Shown here: positions 1 to 6,897 of the stretch, in pieces
How the letters are laid out: every line of letters starts with the position of its first letter
Numbering within the stretch: position 1 is the stretch's first letter
NCBI GenBank assembly: GCA_934190685.1
Contig: CAKPTK010000096.1
Span: 1 to 8,538, forward strand
Direction: 5' to 3'
Source: an uncultured Prevotella sp.
GTDB taxonomy: Bacteria; Bacteroidota; Bacteroidia; Bacteroidales; Bacteroidaceae
Length of the DNA: 8,538 nucleotides
Notes under the pieces: generated by a model
Databases searched by the model: none
What the model saw: the letters and a program-made list of their open reading frames with translations, nothing else
Told to the model about the DNA's origin: nothing
Translations under genes and position numbers: made by a program

Positions 1-6
1 ACGATA

Positions 7-1068
7 ATGAAACATTTATTTATCTCTCTTCTCATGATGGTTGCAGCCAGCCCCATGCTGGCTGGCAACTATCTTTCCAAGAATCTCACGTTCAAGAACG
101 ACACCGTCTCTTTCGGTGCCACCCTCACCGTCCCCAAGGATGTGAAGCGTGCTCCTGTAGCAATTATCCTGTCGGGCACAGGCAAACAAGACCGTGACGG
201 CACCATGGCTGGCCACAAGATGTTTGCCGACATCGCAGACTATCTGAGCAATCGCGGCATCGCCGTGCTGCGTTTCGACGACCGAGGAACAGGCAAGTCG
301 ACAGGTGTCTACGAGACAGCCAACACCGAGGACTTTGCCATGGACGGACTCGCTGCCCTCAATGCCCTGAAAAAGCGCAAGGACATAGACCCCACCCGCA
401 TCGGCTTCATCGGTCATAGCGAGGGCGGTGCCGCCATGTCCATCGCGGCTTCCTGCTCGAAGGACGTGAAGTTTCTGGTCAGTTTGGCGGGTCTCTGCGA
501 CGATGGTCTGCATGCGCTGATTGAGCAAAACGAGAGTCAGGTGGCAGCCTACAACCTGCCAGATTATGACGTGAAGCGCTACAACACCATCGACGAACTG
601 ATGTTCCGTGTGGCTTACAAATATGCCGACAGCGACAGCATGGAGATGAAATTGCAGGAAGCCTATGACAAATGGCACGCCATGGACAGCATCTACTTCA
701 GTACTCTTGGCGTGGAATTCGACCATTTCCGCTTTCCCATCTATATGTACAAGATGCAAGCCACAGGCCGTTGGTATCGTTTCAACGTGCGCTACAACCC
801 TGCCGACTATCTCAAGGATGTCCATATCCCCGTGCTCGCCCTCAATGGCGACAAGGACAAGATGGTGAACGCCAAGACGAACCTTGCCAACTGGAAGCGC
901 TACATGCCCCAAGACGCCGACGTAACCACCATAGAGATGAAGGGCCTCAACCACCTCTTCCTCCCCTGCAAGACAGGATTGCCCACAGAATACAACTCCA
1001 TCAAGGAGCCTATTTCCGAGGAAATGCTCCGCACTGTATGCGACTGGATCAAGGAAAAGATGAAATAG
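7..1068 (+). CDS. Exported alpha/beta hydrolase (serine esterase/peptidase-like)
   Basis: This is a 353-residue serine hydrolase of the alpha/beta fold, probably periplasmic. Residues 1-19 form a signal peptide (basic start, hydrophobic core, MLA before the likely cut). The nucleophile elbow is GHSEGG, with Ser138 as nucleophile. NGDKDKMV at 280-287 supplies the acid (Asp282 or Asp284), and GLNHLF supplies His316. RFDDRGTGKS (89-98) is typical of the dienelactone-hydrolase/S9-like branch, and the segment between about 170 and 265 is a helical lid. Substrate cannot be read from the sequence; small esters, acyl groups on sugars or peptides are all possible. The start is the first ATG and places the signal peptide correctly. 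Only six bases precede it, so its promoter and any operon partner lie outside the window. A strong terminator follows 21 bases after the stop, so it ends its transcript. Confidence 0.9.
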   Translation: MKHLFISLLMMVAASPMLAGNYLSKNLTFKNDTVSFGATLTVPKDVKRAPVAIILSGTGKQDRDGTMAGHKMFADIADYLSNRGIAVLRFDDRGTGKSTGVYETANTEDFAMDGLAALNALKKRKDIDPTRIGFIGHSEGGAAMSIAASCSKDVKFLVSLAGLCDDGLHALIEQNESQVAAYNLPDYDVKRYNTIDELMFRVAYKYADSDSMEMKLQEAYDKWHAMDSIYFSTLGVEFDHFRFPIYMYKMQATGRWYRFNVRYNPADYLKDVHIPVLALNGDKDKMVNAKTNLANWKRYMPQDADVTTIEMKGLNHLFLPCKTGLPTEYNSIKEPISEEMLRTVCDWIKEKMK

Positions 1069-1080
1069 AGAACCACAGCA

Positions 1081-1601
1081 TTACTTATAAGAAAGTGGCG
1101 TCTTGTTCTGAATCACAAGGTGCCACTTTCTTTTTACATCTTCATATAGTCCAATTCCACCTTCTTTATAAGCAAAACTACCTACCATTCTGACTCTATC
1201 TTTTATACTAAACCTTCTGTCATATAATGGTCTTTTATTAAATTCCGTTCTCTCTTCCAAAGGCTCTTTCAGATATATGTATACTATAGGTATTAGCTTT
1301 TTTGTATTGAAGAACCTTAAGAAAACTTCGTCTTCAGATAGAAATGACAACGTAATCCTATATGTATAGCTTTTCCCTTGAGGATCTATCCACGGACTTG
1401 TTACCGCAGTTCTGATGTATTGAATCTTAACATTGTTTTTATCAAATGCATCCAACAAATCATCTACTTTTTCCCATTCCAATTACTGCTTCCCAAAGCA
1501 TTTTGTAGCCAAATGATAGTGTCATTTTCCGTTGGCACATACGTTTGCGTTTTGGTCTCAAAAGCAAACGTAAGCATTATTAAAAATAACATAAATCTCA
1601 T
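1081..1601 (-). pseudogene. Frameshifted small secreted protein, unknown family
   Basis: I do not recognise the family. Reading leftward from the ATG at 1601-1599 gives an export signal (MRFMLFLIMLTFAF, then a polar stretch) and about 45 residues up to a TAG at 1464-1466. The rest, WEKVDDLLDAFDKNN onward to the stop at 1081-1083, is in another frame. That frame has a TAA immediately before TTG at 1482, so it has no ATG start of its own. The shift falls between 1467 and 1486, next to an A5 run (1468-1472 on the complement); adding one base restores a 173-residue protein. The C-terminal half is rich in charged residues and beta-prone segments (SYTYRITLSFLSED; LIPIVYIYL). The last 14 or so codons lie inside the neighbouring gene's terminator hairpin, so the original 3' end may have been lost. 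It starts 25 bases after the lipoprotein pseudogene stop, suggesting one operon. A sequencing error or a programmed slip at GGGAAAAAG before TAG are the alternatives. Confidence 0.65.
1090..1135 (+). terminator. Rho-independent terminator of the alpha/beta hydrolase gene
   Basis: A ten-base stem (1090-1099 with 1122-1131, AGAAAGTGGC/GCCACTTTCT) continues through two G-T wobble pairs into a five-base inner stem (CTTGT 1102-1106 / ACAAG 1115-1119) with an eight-base loop. A T5 run (1131-1135) follows on the plus strand. On the minus strand the T tract is poor, so it mainly serves the plus-strand gene. The hairpin lies inside the last codons of the minus-strand reading frame that ends at 1081. 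Confidence 0.85.
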
Positions 1602-1626
1602 AGTGATATATCTTTAAAAATTATTA

Positions 1627-2117
1627 TTATCTTGCATCTGTACAAATGGTAATTTTGACATATTCATCTTTTTTATTCCCATTTTTCAAGTCTGTATCAT
1701 AAACGGTAATATCATCAAGAGTGATATTCCCCATCATAACCCCCTAACGTTGTAGAATATTCCACATCGCTATTTTCTACACAATCCAAATATTTATCAT
1801 AAGTTGTGGTTACATTAGACACATCGGATTTAGTTTTATCCATCAACTTTAAAAGATTCAAAATATTTTGTTTAAAACAAGCATTAAACGTTTGGCAATC
1901 GTCAACGTGCTTTATCGAATCATTTAAAGGACTTTCTGGGGGTGTTCCGTTACCTCCAACAACTTAAGTAGAACAACTGACGGGCAGCTTTATTTTGTCC
2001 ACCCGCTTCTTGCAGCATACCTCTAAGATGCATTTCATCTTCTTCAATATCTGTACAACTATTAGACAATAGTAGTAAGAAAAATAGACATAACAAATTT
2101 TCCAATCTCCGTTCCAT
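1627..2117 (-). pseudogene. Frameshifted lipoprotein, unknown family
   Basis: Not recognised. The ATG at 2117-2115 starts MERRLENLLCLFFLLLLSNSC, a lipoprotein-type signal with Cys21 as the likely lipidated residue. The acidic run TDIEEDE follows, resembling the acidic export signals after the cysteine in Bacteroidetes surface lipoproteins. That frame stops at 1950-1952. A second frame opens at once (VVGGNGTPPESPLNDS...) and runs to a TGA at 1715-1717. A third (MMGNITLDDITVYDTD...) runs to the stop at 1627-1629. The shifts lie between 1953 and 1966 and between 1718 and 1744; the second is next to a G5 run at 1740-1744 on the complement. Each is explained by one extra base, and removing both gives 489 bases, or 162 residues plus stop. 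The middle part has three cysteines (DDCQTFNAC, LDCVENS). The gene is AT-rich compared with the neighbouring genes. Its promoter at 2144-2176 looks intact, so decay may be recent, or the shifts may be assembly errors. Confidence 0.65.
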
Positions 2118-2143
2118 ATAATTATCGTTTTTGTATGACGTCA

Positions 2144-2176
2144 CAAATTTACGTGAAAATAGAAATATAAAACAAA
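2144..2176 (-). promoter_or_regulatory. Bacteroidetes-type promoter of the lipoprotein/secreted-protein pair
   Basis: On the minus strand, TTTG (complement of 2173-2176) and TAAATTTG (complement of 2144-2151) are separated by 21 bases. This matches the TTTG / TAnnTTTG pattern of the Bacteroidetes primary sigma factor. The -7 box lies 26 bases upstream of the ATG at 2117. Confidence 0.65.
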
Positions 2177-2445
2177 ATCTTGAAGTAAAAAAACATAAAT
2201 AAATTACATAAAACTCATTGTTTCTTCATTTTTCCAAATAATCGTCTATTTTTAATATAAATAGGTAGGTACACTTGCAATACCGACAAGCCATCATTTC
2301 CTCAAACGTTTTTTATTTCAGGACATCTGAAAATATTTGTTCTTATACAAAGGCATTTCCATTGAAATGCTGTATCTTTCCAGAAAATCATCTGCATTCG
2401 GAAATAAAAATAAATAAACATATTTTATATTCCGCTCATTTGCAC
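2177..2445. promoter_or_regulatory. AT-rich intergenic control region upstream of the glycosidase operon
   Basis: I see no gene here. Possible regulator sites are two short dyads, TTTCAG-n5-CTGAAA (2316-2332) and GCATTTC-n4-GAAATGC (2353-2370). A ten-base direct repeat TTGCAATACC occurs at 2275-2284 and again at 2451-2460, overlapping the likely -7 box of the glycosidase gene. The first repeat copy is preceded by TACACTTG (2270-2277), a one-mismatch -7 box, so it may be an old or second promoter. No regulator gene lies in the window, so binding is inference. Confidence 0.3.
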
Positions 2446-2453
2446 TATCTTTG
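2446..2453 (+). promoter_or_regulatory. Probable -7 box of the glycosidase-esterase operon
   Basis: TATCTTTG matches TAnnTTTG and lies 34 bases before the ATG at 2488. There is no good TTTG at 19-23 bases upstream, only T-rich sequence around 2420-2426. The promoter may therefore be weak on its own and depend on an activator, as is common for polysaccharide-utilisation genes; that last point is inference. Confidence 0.5.
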
Positions 2454-2487
2454 CAATACCTAAAACCCATAAAAGCAACACATCAAT

Positions 2488-4269
2488 ATGAAAAAAATGA
2501 CCTTCATCCGGAAAAGCCTTGTATGGCTCGCCTTCTTGCCGGCATTCCTTTATGCCGACATTCCTCCTGTCTTGCAACAGGACACTGTCCTTCAAGTGTC
2601 CAAGGACATCATGACCCGGGCCTATATCACGCCCAAACGCATCGTCTTGAAATATGCAGGACAAAACGGCCAACTGATCAAGAACGAAAGTCTTCTGCTT
2701 GCAAAGGGGAACGGACAGTCGGAAATGGGCCGAAAGAATTGTTGCCTGATGACGTCCACCGAAAACGAGAAGGCATCTTTGCTCTTTGATTTCGGACATG
2801 AGCTGCAGGGAGGATTGAAAATTGTGTTGGGCAGTTCAAGTCGCCGGGAGCCTTCATTGGTGCGCATTCGTTTTGGAGAGTCTGTGGAGGAAGCCTGCAG
2901 CACCACTTCCAATGCGGAATGGAAGGTGGGATTTTCGACAGACGACCATGCCAAGCGCGACATCACCCTGGAAGTGCCTCGTGACGGCATGATTGAACTC
3001 GGCAACACGGGGTTTCGATTTGTCCGGATAGACTTGCTTCAGAACAACACCACCATCTCCCTGAAAGAGGTGTCTGCCATCCTGCGCTATCGGGACATAC
3101 CTTATTTAGGCTCTTTCGAGTCGAACGACGAACGGCTGAACCGGATTTGGATGACAGGAGCCTATACGGTTCATCTGAACATGCAGGAATATCTCTGGGA
3201 TGGCATCAAACGCGACCGGTTAGTCTGGTTGGGTGACATGCATCCCGAGCTGATGACCATCAGCCGTGTCTTCGGCTACAATGACGTAGTTCCCAAGAGT
3301 TTGGATCTTGCCTGCAAGCAGTTTCCACTGCCAGGTTGGATGAATGGGATGAGTGCCTACAGCATGTGGTATCTCATCAACCAATATGAATGGTACAACC
3401 AGACGGGTGACTTGGCTTTTCTGAAAAAGCATGCGGACTATATCAGTGGACTGATCCATCAAGTGGATGGAAAGGTATATGCCAACGGCACCGAGAACCT
3501 GTCGGCCAACCGATTCCTCGACTGGCCGTCGAGCGGCAATCCACAAGGTGTGGAGGCAGGCTATCGGGCACTGATTGTCTGGGCAATGCAGGATGCGACG
3601 GTTTTGTCAGAGAAGTTGGGCAACAAGAAGGATGCCCGACTGTGTCAAGACATTATCGACAGAATGAAGAAAAAGATTATGCCGCCCAACCAACTGAAAC
3701 AAGCCGCCGCCCTAATGGCGATTGCCGGTTTGTCAGATGCAAGAAAAGCCTGTGATGATGTGGTCGCCGTGGGTGGCGGCAAGGGATTCTCCACCTTCTA
3801 TGGATATTATATGCTGGAGGCAATGGCCAAAGCTGGGGAATACGACCAAGCCATGGACATCATCAGATCCTTCTGGGGCGCCATGCTCGACTTGGGGGCC
3901 ACCACATTCTGGGAAGATTTCAATATGGAATGGATTCCCAATGCCGCTCCAATAGACGAACCGGTGCCCGCAGGAAAGAAAGACATCCATGGTGACTTCG
4001 GTGCCTATTGCTATCCGGGATTCCGCCACAGCCTGTGCCATGGTTGGTCGTCAGGACCGACCGCCTGGCTCTCCGACCATGTTTTAGGAGTGAAGATTGT
4101 GGATGTGGAGAGGAAATTGGTACGCATAGAGCCTCACTTGGGAACATTGAAATGGGCGAAAGGCACTTACCCCACTCCCTGGGGCATCATCCGTGTCAGT
4201 CACAGGAAGATGGATGACGGTAAAATCAAAAGCGATATCCAACTGCCCAAAGGGGTCAAAAGACTTTGA
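2488..4269 (+). CDS. Exported GH78-type alpha-L-rhamnosidase-like glycosidase
   Basis: This 593-residue exported glycoside hydrolase resembles bacterial alpha-L-rhamnosidases (family GH78), which release terminal L-rhamnose from pectin, glycans or glycosides. Order: signal peptide (1 to about 23, no lipobox cysteine); N-terminal beta-sandwich with LFDFGHELQGG (99-109) and VRIRFGES (125-132); six-hairpin (alpha/alpha)6 catalytic domain from about 205; C-terminal beta-sandwich from about 530, with VRIEPHLGTLKWAKGT (545-560). Candidate catalytic residues are Asp243 in DGIKRDRLVWLGD (238-250), which takes the place of the Glu in the classical GH78 DCPxRE motif, and Glu476 in ATTFWEDF (471-478), which matches the general base. 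HGWSSGPTAW (518-527) is another family signature. At 593 residues it is shorter than multi-domain GH78 enzymes. The chosen ATG gives a clean signal peptide 34 bases from the -7 box. The esterase gene follows after 53 bases on the same strand, so the two are probably co-transcribed. Exact substrate is uncertain. Confidence 0.8.
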   Translation: MKKMTFIRKSLVWLAFLPAFLYADIPPVLQQDTVLQVSKDIMTRAYITPKRIVLKYAGQNGQLIKNESLLLAKGNGQSEMGRKNCCLMTSTENEKASLLFDFGHELQGGLKIVLGSSSRREPSLVRIRFGESVEEACSTTSNAEWKVGFSTDDHAKRDITLEVPRDGMIELGNTGFRFVRIDLLQNNTTISLKEVSAILRYRDIPYLGSFESNDERLNRIWMTGAYTVHLNMQEYLWDGIKRDRLVWLGDMHPELMTISRVFGYNDVVPKSLDLACKQFPLPGWMNGMSAYSMWYLINQYEWYNQTGDLAFLKKHADYISGLIHQVDGKVYANGTENLSANRFLDWPSSGNPQGVEAGYRALIVWAMQDATVLSEKLGNKKDARLCQDIIDRMKKKIMPPNQLKQAAALMAIAGLSDARKACDDVVAVGGGKGFSTFYGYYMLEAMAKAGEYDQAMDIIRSFWGAMLDLGATTFWEDFNMEWIPNAAPIDEPVPAGKKDIHGDFGAYCYPGFRHSLCHGWSSGPTAWLSDHVLGVKIVDVERKLVRIEPHLGTLKWAKGTYPTPWGIIRVSHRKMDDGKIKSDIQLPKGVKRL

Positions 4270-4322
4270 TACTTTCTTCAAAAACAAGCCTTTCGCTTTA
4301 TCAACTTAAAAACAAATTCATC

Positions 4323-5606
4323 ATGAAACAAATCCTTTCCATTGCCTTGTTGCTCCTAAGCTCGCTTTCTGTTTGCGGACAAGGTTTCATCACCCATATT
4401 CCCCGTCCAAAATACGTCGTCAAAGCCAACTACGATGAGGACAAAGTGCCTGCCTATACCCTGCCGTCTGTGCTGACCTGTCAGGATGGCGAGGTTGTGA
4501 CCACCGTGAAACAATGGGAGAAGAAACGCCGACCGGAGATTTTGAAAATGTTTCAAACCTACATGTACGGCCAAACCCCTAAGCTGAAGAAACGACTGCC
4601 CTACCAAGTGGTAAGTTCATCGTCCACGGCGTTGAACGGCCGTGCCACCCGCAAGGAAATCTGCCTGCAACTGACTGAAGACCCACAGGGACCACACATC
4701 AATTTGCAACTCTACTTGCCCAACCACGTAAACGGGAAAATCCCCGTGTTCTTAGGCATCAGTTTCCTCCCCAACTACACGGTGTATGACGACCCCGACT
4801 TGACAGTCCCCAACCCAGGCGGAAAGAAAAACAAGCAGGACTATCGCGGTTCGATGAACAATGCCTGGCAGTTGGACAAAATCTTAGAACATGGCTACGG
4901 CCTGGCCACCTTCTGCTACAGTGATGTGGATCCAGACTTTGACGATGACTTTCAGAATGGCGTACATCCTTATTATTATGCACAAGGACAACATTATCCC
5001 CAACCAGGCCAATGGGGATCCATTGCTGCCTGGGCTTGGGGTATGAGCCGTGCCATGGATTATTTAGAAAAGGACCCGCAAGTAGATGCGAAGAAAGTGG
5101 CGGTGGTGGGACACTCACGATTGGCCAAGACGGCGGTTTGGGCAGGAGCTTCCGACCCTCGGTTCGCCTTGGTCATCTCCGGCAATTCCGGTTGTTGCGG
5201 TGTCGCCCTATCCCGTCGGTGCTATGGCGAGACAGTGGAAGCTATCAATGTACGCTTTCCACATTGGTTTTGCGGCAACTACAAGCAGTTTAACGAGCGG
5301 GAGGAATATCTGCCATTCGACCAGCACGAGTTGGTGGCACTGATTGCTCCCCGCCCCATCTATATCGCCAGTGCGGAAGATGACAACTGGTCAGACCAGA
5401 AAGGTGAGTTTCTGGGTGGAAAAGGAGCTGAGCCGGTCTATGCACTCTATGGTCTCCCCGGCATCGGCACAGACACCATGCCTCCTGTTGACACCCCCTG
5501 CATGACCGGCACCATCGCCTATCACAACCGTAAGGGACCCCACGCCATCCTGCCCTACGATTGGACTCAGTTTCTCCGTTTTGCCGACAGGTTCTTCAAG
5601 AAATAA
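4323..5606 (+). CDS. Exported CE15-type glucuronoyl esterase-like enzyme
   Basis: This 427-residue alpha/beta hydrolase fits bacterial carbohydrate esterase family 15. That family cleaves esters of (4-O-methyl-)glucuronic acid, such as those linking xylan side chains to lignin. Residues 1-20 form a signal peptide ending near CGQ. The nucleophile motif is GHSRLAKTA (263-271), Ser265. FALVISGNSGCCG (281-293) is the strand where canonical members have the catalytic Glu; here it is Asn288, so the acid probably comes from Glu352, Asp353 or Asp354 in ASAEDDNW (349-356). HNRKGPHAI (401-409) gives His407. FPHWFC (312-317) and the DQHELVALIAPRP segment (333-345) are further family marks. An in-frame ATG 57 bases upstream (4266) is rejected because it overlaps the preceding gene and would bury the signal peptide. 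Transcription probably ends at the hairpin at 5771. Annotation as an acetylxylan esterase-like protein is the main alternative. Confidence 0.82.
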   Translation: MKQILSIALLLLSSLSVCGQGFITHIPRPKYVVKANYDEDKVPAYTLPSVLTCQDGEVVTTVKQWEKKRRPEILKMFQTYMYGQTPKLKKRLPYQVVSSSSTALNGRATRKEICLQLTEDPQGPHINLQLYLPNHVNGKIPVFLGISFLPNYTVYDDPDLTVPNPGGKKNKQDYRGSMNNAWQLDKILEHGYGLATFCYSDVDPDFDDDFQNGVHPYYYAQGQHYPQPGQWGSIAAWAWGMSRAMDYLEKDPQVDAKKVAVVGHSRLAKTAVWAGASDPRFALVISGNSGCCGVALSRRCYGETVEAINVRFPHWFCGNYKQFNEREEYLPFDQHELVALIAPRPIYIASAEDDNWSDQKGEFLGGKGAEPVYALYGLPGIGTDTMPPVDTPCMTGTIAYHNRKGPHAILPYDWTQFLRFADRFFKK

Positions 5607-5619
5607 TCGACAAATAAGA

Positions 5620-5730
5620 AAAAGTTTTTATAGTTTCATCATACATTCCTACACAAGCCACTCATAGCCCCTGTGTTTATGCGGAGTTTGACGATGTATG
5701 ACGAGCTAAATATCCTACACAAATCATACA
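5620..5730 (+). repeat. Intergenic repeat copy 1 (~111 bp), inverted partner at 8120-8230
   Basis: This copy aligns without gaps to the reverse complement of 8120-8230, with 95 of 111 bases identical by hand count. A 30-base block (5672-5701) is invariant. It starts with AAAAGTTTT (5620-5628). TCATACAT (5639-5646) can pair with ATGTATGA (5694-5701), and inside that stem ACACA (5651-5655 region) can pair with TGTGT (5672-5676), giving a nested hairpin. The modules ATCATACA and CCTACACAA occur in that order at the left (5638-5656) and in the reverse order at the right (5714-5730). A further ATCATACA follows at 5733-5740. It lies between convergent genes and holds no gene. Confidence 0.85.
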
Positions 5731-5770
5731 TTATCATACACAAAATATGTACGAAGTGGCACTACAGTGG

Positions 5771-5812
5771 AAAAGATAAGAGGGAACTGTCACAGTTCCC
5801 TCTTATCTTTTT
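5771..5812. terminator. Bidirectional terminator between the esterase and O-methyltransferase genes
   Basis: This is a perfect 20-base inverted repeat (5771-5790 with 5792-5811), giving a stem of about 19 pairs with a tiny TCA loop. T5 (5808-5812) follows on the plus strand and T4 on the minus strand. It can end both the esterase transcript and the aroQ-O-methyltransferase transcript. The O-methyltransferase stop codon (5803-5805) and its last codons lie inside the right arm. Confidence 0.9.
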
Positions 5813-6435
5813 CGAATAATGGTCAGACCGTCGCGGATGGGGAGGATGACACGCTCCACGCGGGGGTCACGGGCGATGAAATCGTTGAAATCCTCGATGC
5901 CTCGTGTCTGGCGGTCGGCAGGCTTGGGCTTTTCCAGCACATGACCGTCCCAAAGAGTGTTGTCCGCCAGGATGATGCCACCGGTACGGAGAATGGAGAG
6001 CACCATCTCGTAGGTGGAAAGATAGGTGCGCTTGTCGCCATCGACAAAAGCCATGTCAAAGGTAATGCCGAGTTTGGGCGCCTCCACATTGGCATCGCCA
6101 ATGATGAAGCGTATCTTGTCCGCTACGGGAGAACCTTCAATCCAAGGACGGGTGAAGTCTTCCTGCTCGTCATTGATTTCGTAGGTATAGACCAATCCGT
6201 CGTCGGGCAACCCTTCCGCCATGCAGATGGCGCTATAGCCACTGAATGTGCCCACTTCCAAGATGCGCTTGGGCTGAAGCATCTCGACCAACATCTTCAA
6301 CAGTCTGCCCTGCAAATGACCACTCGCCATGCGGCCACGCAACAAGTGTACGTTGGTGGCGCGGTAGAGACGGTAGAGATAGTCACCCTCCGGGTCTATG
6401 TGGTTGAGGATGTAGCGTTCCATCTCGTCGTTCAT
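5803..6435 (-). CDS. Class I SAM-dependent O-methyltransferase
   Basis: This 210-residue cytoplasmic methyltransferase belongs to the cation-dependent catechol/caffeoyl-CoA-like O-methyltransferase group, which moves the methyl group of S-adenosylmethionine to a hydroxyl. ILEVGTFSGYSA (58-69) is the SAM-binding motif I, and YEIN (85-88) carries the acidic residue for the ribose. FVDGDK (130-135) and ADNTLW (157-162) provide the metal-site residues Asp132, Asp158 and Asn159. RDGLTIIRKR closes the protein, as is usual for the family. The physiological substrate is not known from sequence. Its ATG overlaps the stop of aroQ (ATGA at 6432-6435), so translation is probably coupled and it is the last gene of the aroQ operon. 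Its 3' end is built into the terminator hairpin. There is no signal peptide. Confidence 0.9.
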   Translation of the reverse strand: MNDEMERYILNHIDPEGDYLYRLYRATNVHLLRGRMASGHLQGRLLKMLVEMLQPKRILEVGTFSGYSAICMAEGLPDDGLVYTYEINDEQEDFTRPWIEGSPVADKIRFIIGDANVEAPKLGITFDMAFVDGDKRTYLSTYEMVLSILRTGGIILADNTLWDGHVLEKPKPADRQTRGIEDFNDFIARDPRVERVILPIRDGLTIIRKR

Positions 6436-6863
6436 GCCTGCTGCTTTTGGTGGACGAGGGCATCGACGGCAAGGCGATAGGAATCAAGGCCGAAACCGGC
6501 AATCACACCGAGACAGGCACACGAAATCATGCTGTGGTGACGGAACTCCTCGCGCTTGTGGATATTGGAGATATGCACCTCGATGGTGGGGCACTTCAAG
6601 GAACGGATGCAGTCCTGCAATGCCACGCTCGTATGGGTATAGGCACCGGCATTGAGTACAATGCCGTCGAAAGTGAAGCCCACCTCCTGCATCTTGTTAA
6701 TCAGTTCGCCCTCGATGTTGCTCTGATAATATGCTATTTCCACCTCGGGATAAGCCGCCCGAAGCTGGGGCAGATAAGTCTCAAAGGAATTGTTGCCATA
6801 GATGCCGGGCTCACGCACTCCGAGGAGGTTGAGGTTCGGTCCGTTGATAATCTGTATTTTCAT
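6432..6863 (-). CDS. aroQ: Type II 3-dehydroquinate dehydratase
   Basis: This enzyme converts 3-dehydroquinate to 3-dehydroshikimate, the third step of the shikimate pathway to aromatic amino acids; type II enzymes are usually dodecamers. The 143 residues match the family length. The start is IINGPNLNLLG (5-15). Active-site residues by family comparison are Arg17 and Tyr22 in the REPGIYG lid loop, Asn71 in LNAGAYTHTS (70-79), His97 in EVHISN (95-100), and Arg108 in REEFRHHS (104-111). I take the ATG at 6863; a TTG two codons upstream would add only two residues (fMet-Thr) and is less likely. It is the first gene of a two-gene operon with the O-methyltransferase (ATGA overlap) and is driven by the promoter at 6898-6928. 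It is divergent from xerD, a neighbourhood I associate with Bacteroidales. Confidence 0.97.
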   Translation of the reverse strand: MKIQIINGPNLNLLGVREPGIYGNNSFETYLPQLRAAYPEVEIAYYQSNIEGELINKMQEVGFTFDGIVLNAGAYTHTSVALQDCIRSLKCPTIEVHISNIHKREEFRHHSMISCACLGVIAGFGLDSYRLAVDALVHQKQQA

Positions 6864-6893
6864 TGTCAATATGAAATAAAATCGTTACTTTTG
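6862..6893 (+). promoter_or_regulatory. Promoter of xerD
   Basis: TACTTTTG (6886-6893) is a perfect TAnnTTTG -7 box. ATTG (6862-6865), one mismatch from TTTG, lies 20 bases upstream and overlaps the aroQ start codon. Transcription would begin near 6900, leaving a leader of about 48 bases before the xerD ATG. The -7 box is the left arm of a palindrome with the aroQ -7 box. Confidence 0.6.
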
Positions 6894-6897
6894 CCTA

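Noticed and set aside
16..954. Long minus-strand open frame opposite the alpha/beta hydrolase
   Set aside because: The plus-strand frame has a signal peptide and a full catalytic triad. The opposite frame is a GC-driven shadow with no recognisable domain.
5620..5740. CRISPR-like array from the repeated ATCATACA and CCTACACAA motifs
   Set aside because: The motifs are short, irregularly spaced and in mixed order, with no uniform spacers and no cas genes.
5767..6480. Plus-strand open frame opposite the O-methyltransferase
   Set aside because: It runs through the terminator and antisense to clear SAM-binding and metal motifs; no protein character of its own.
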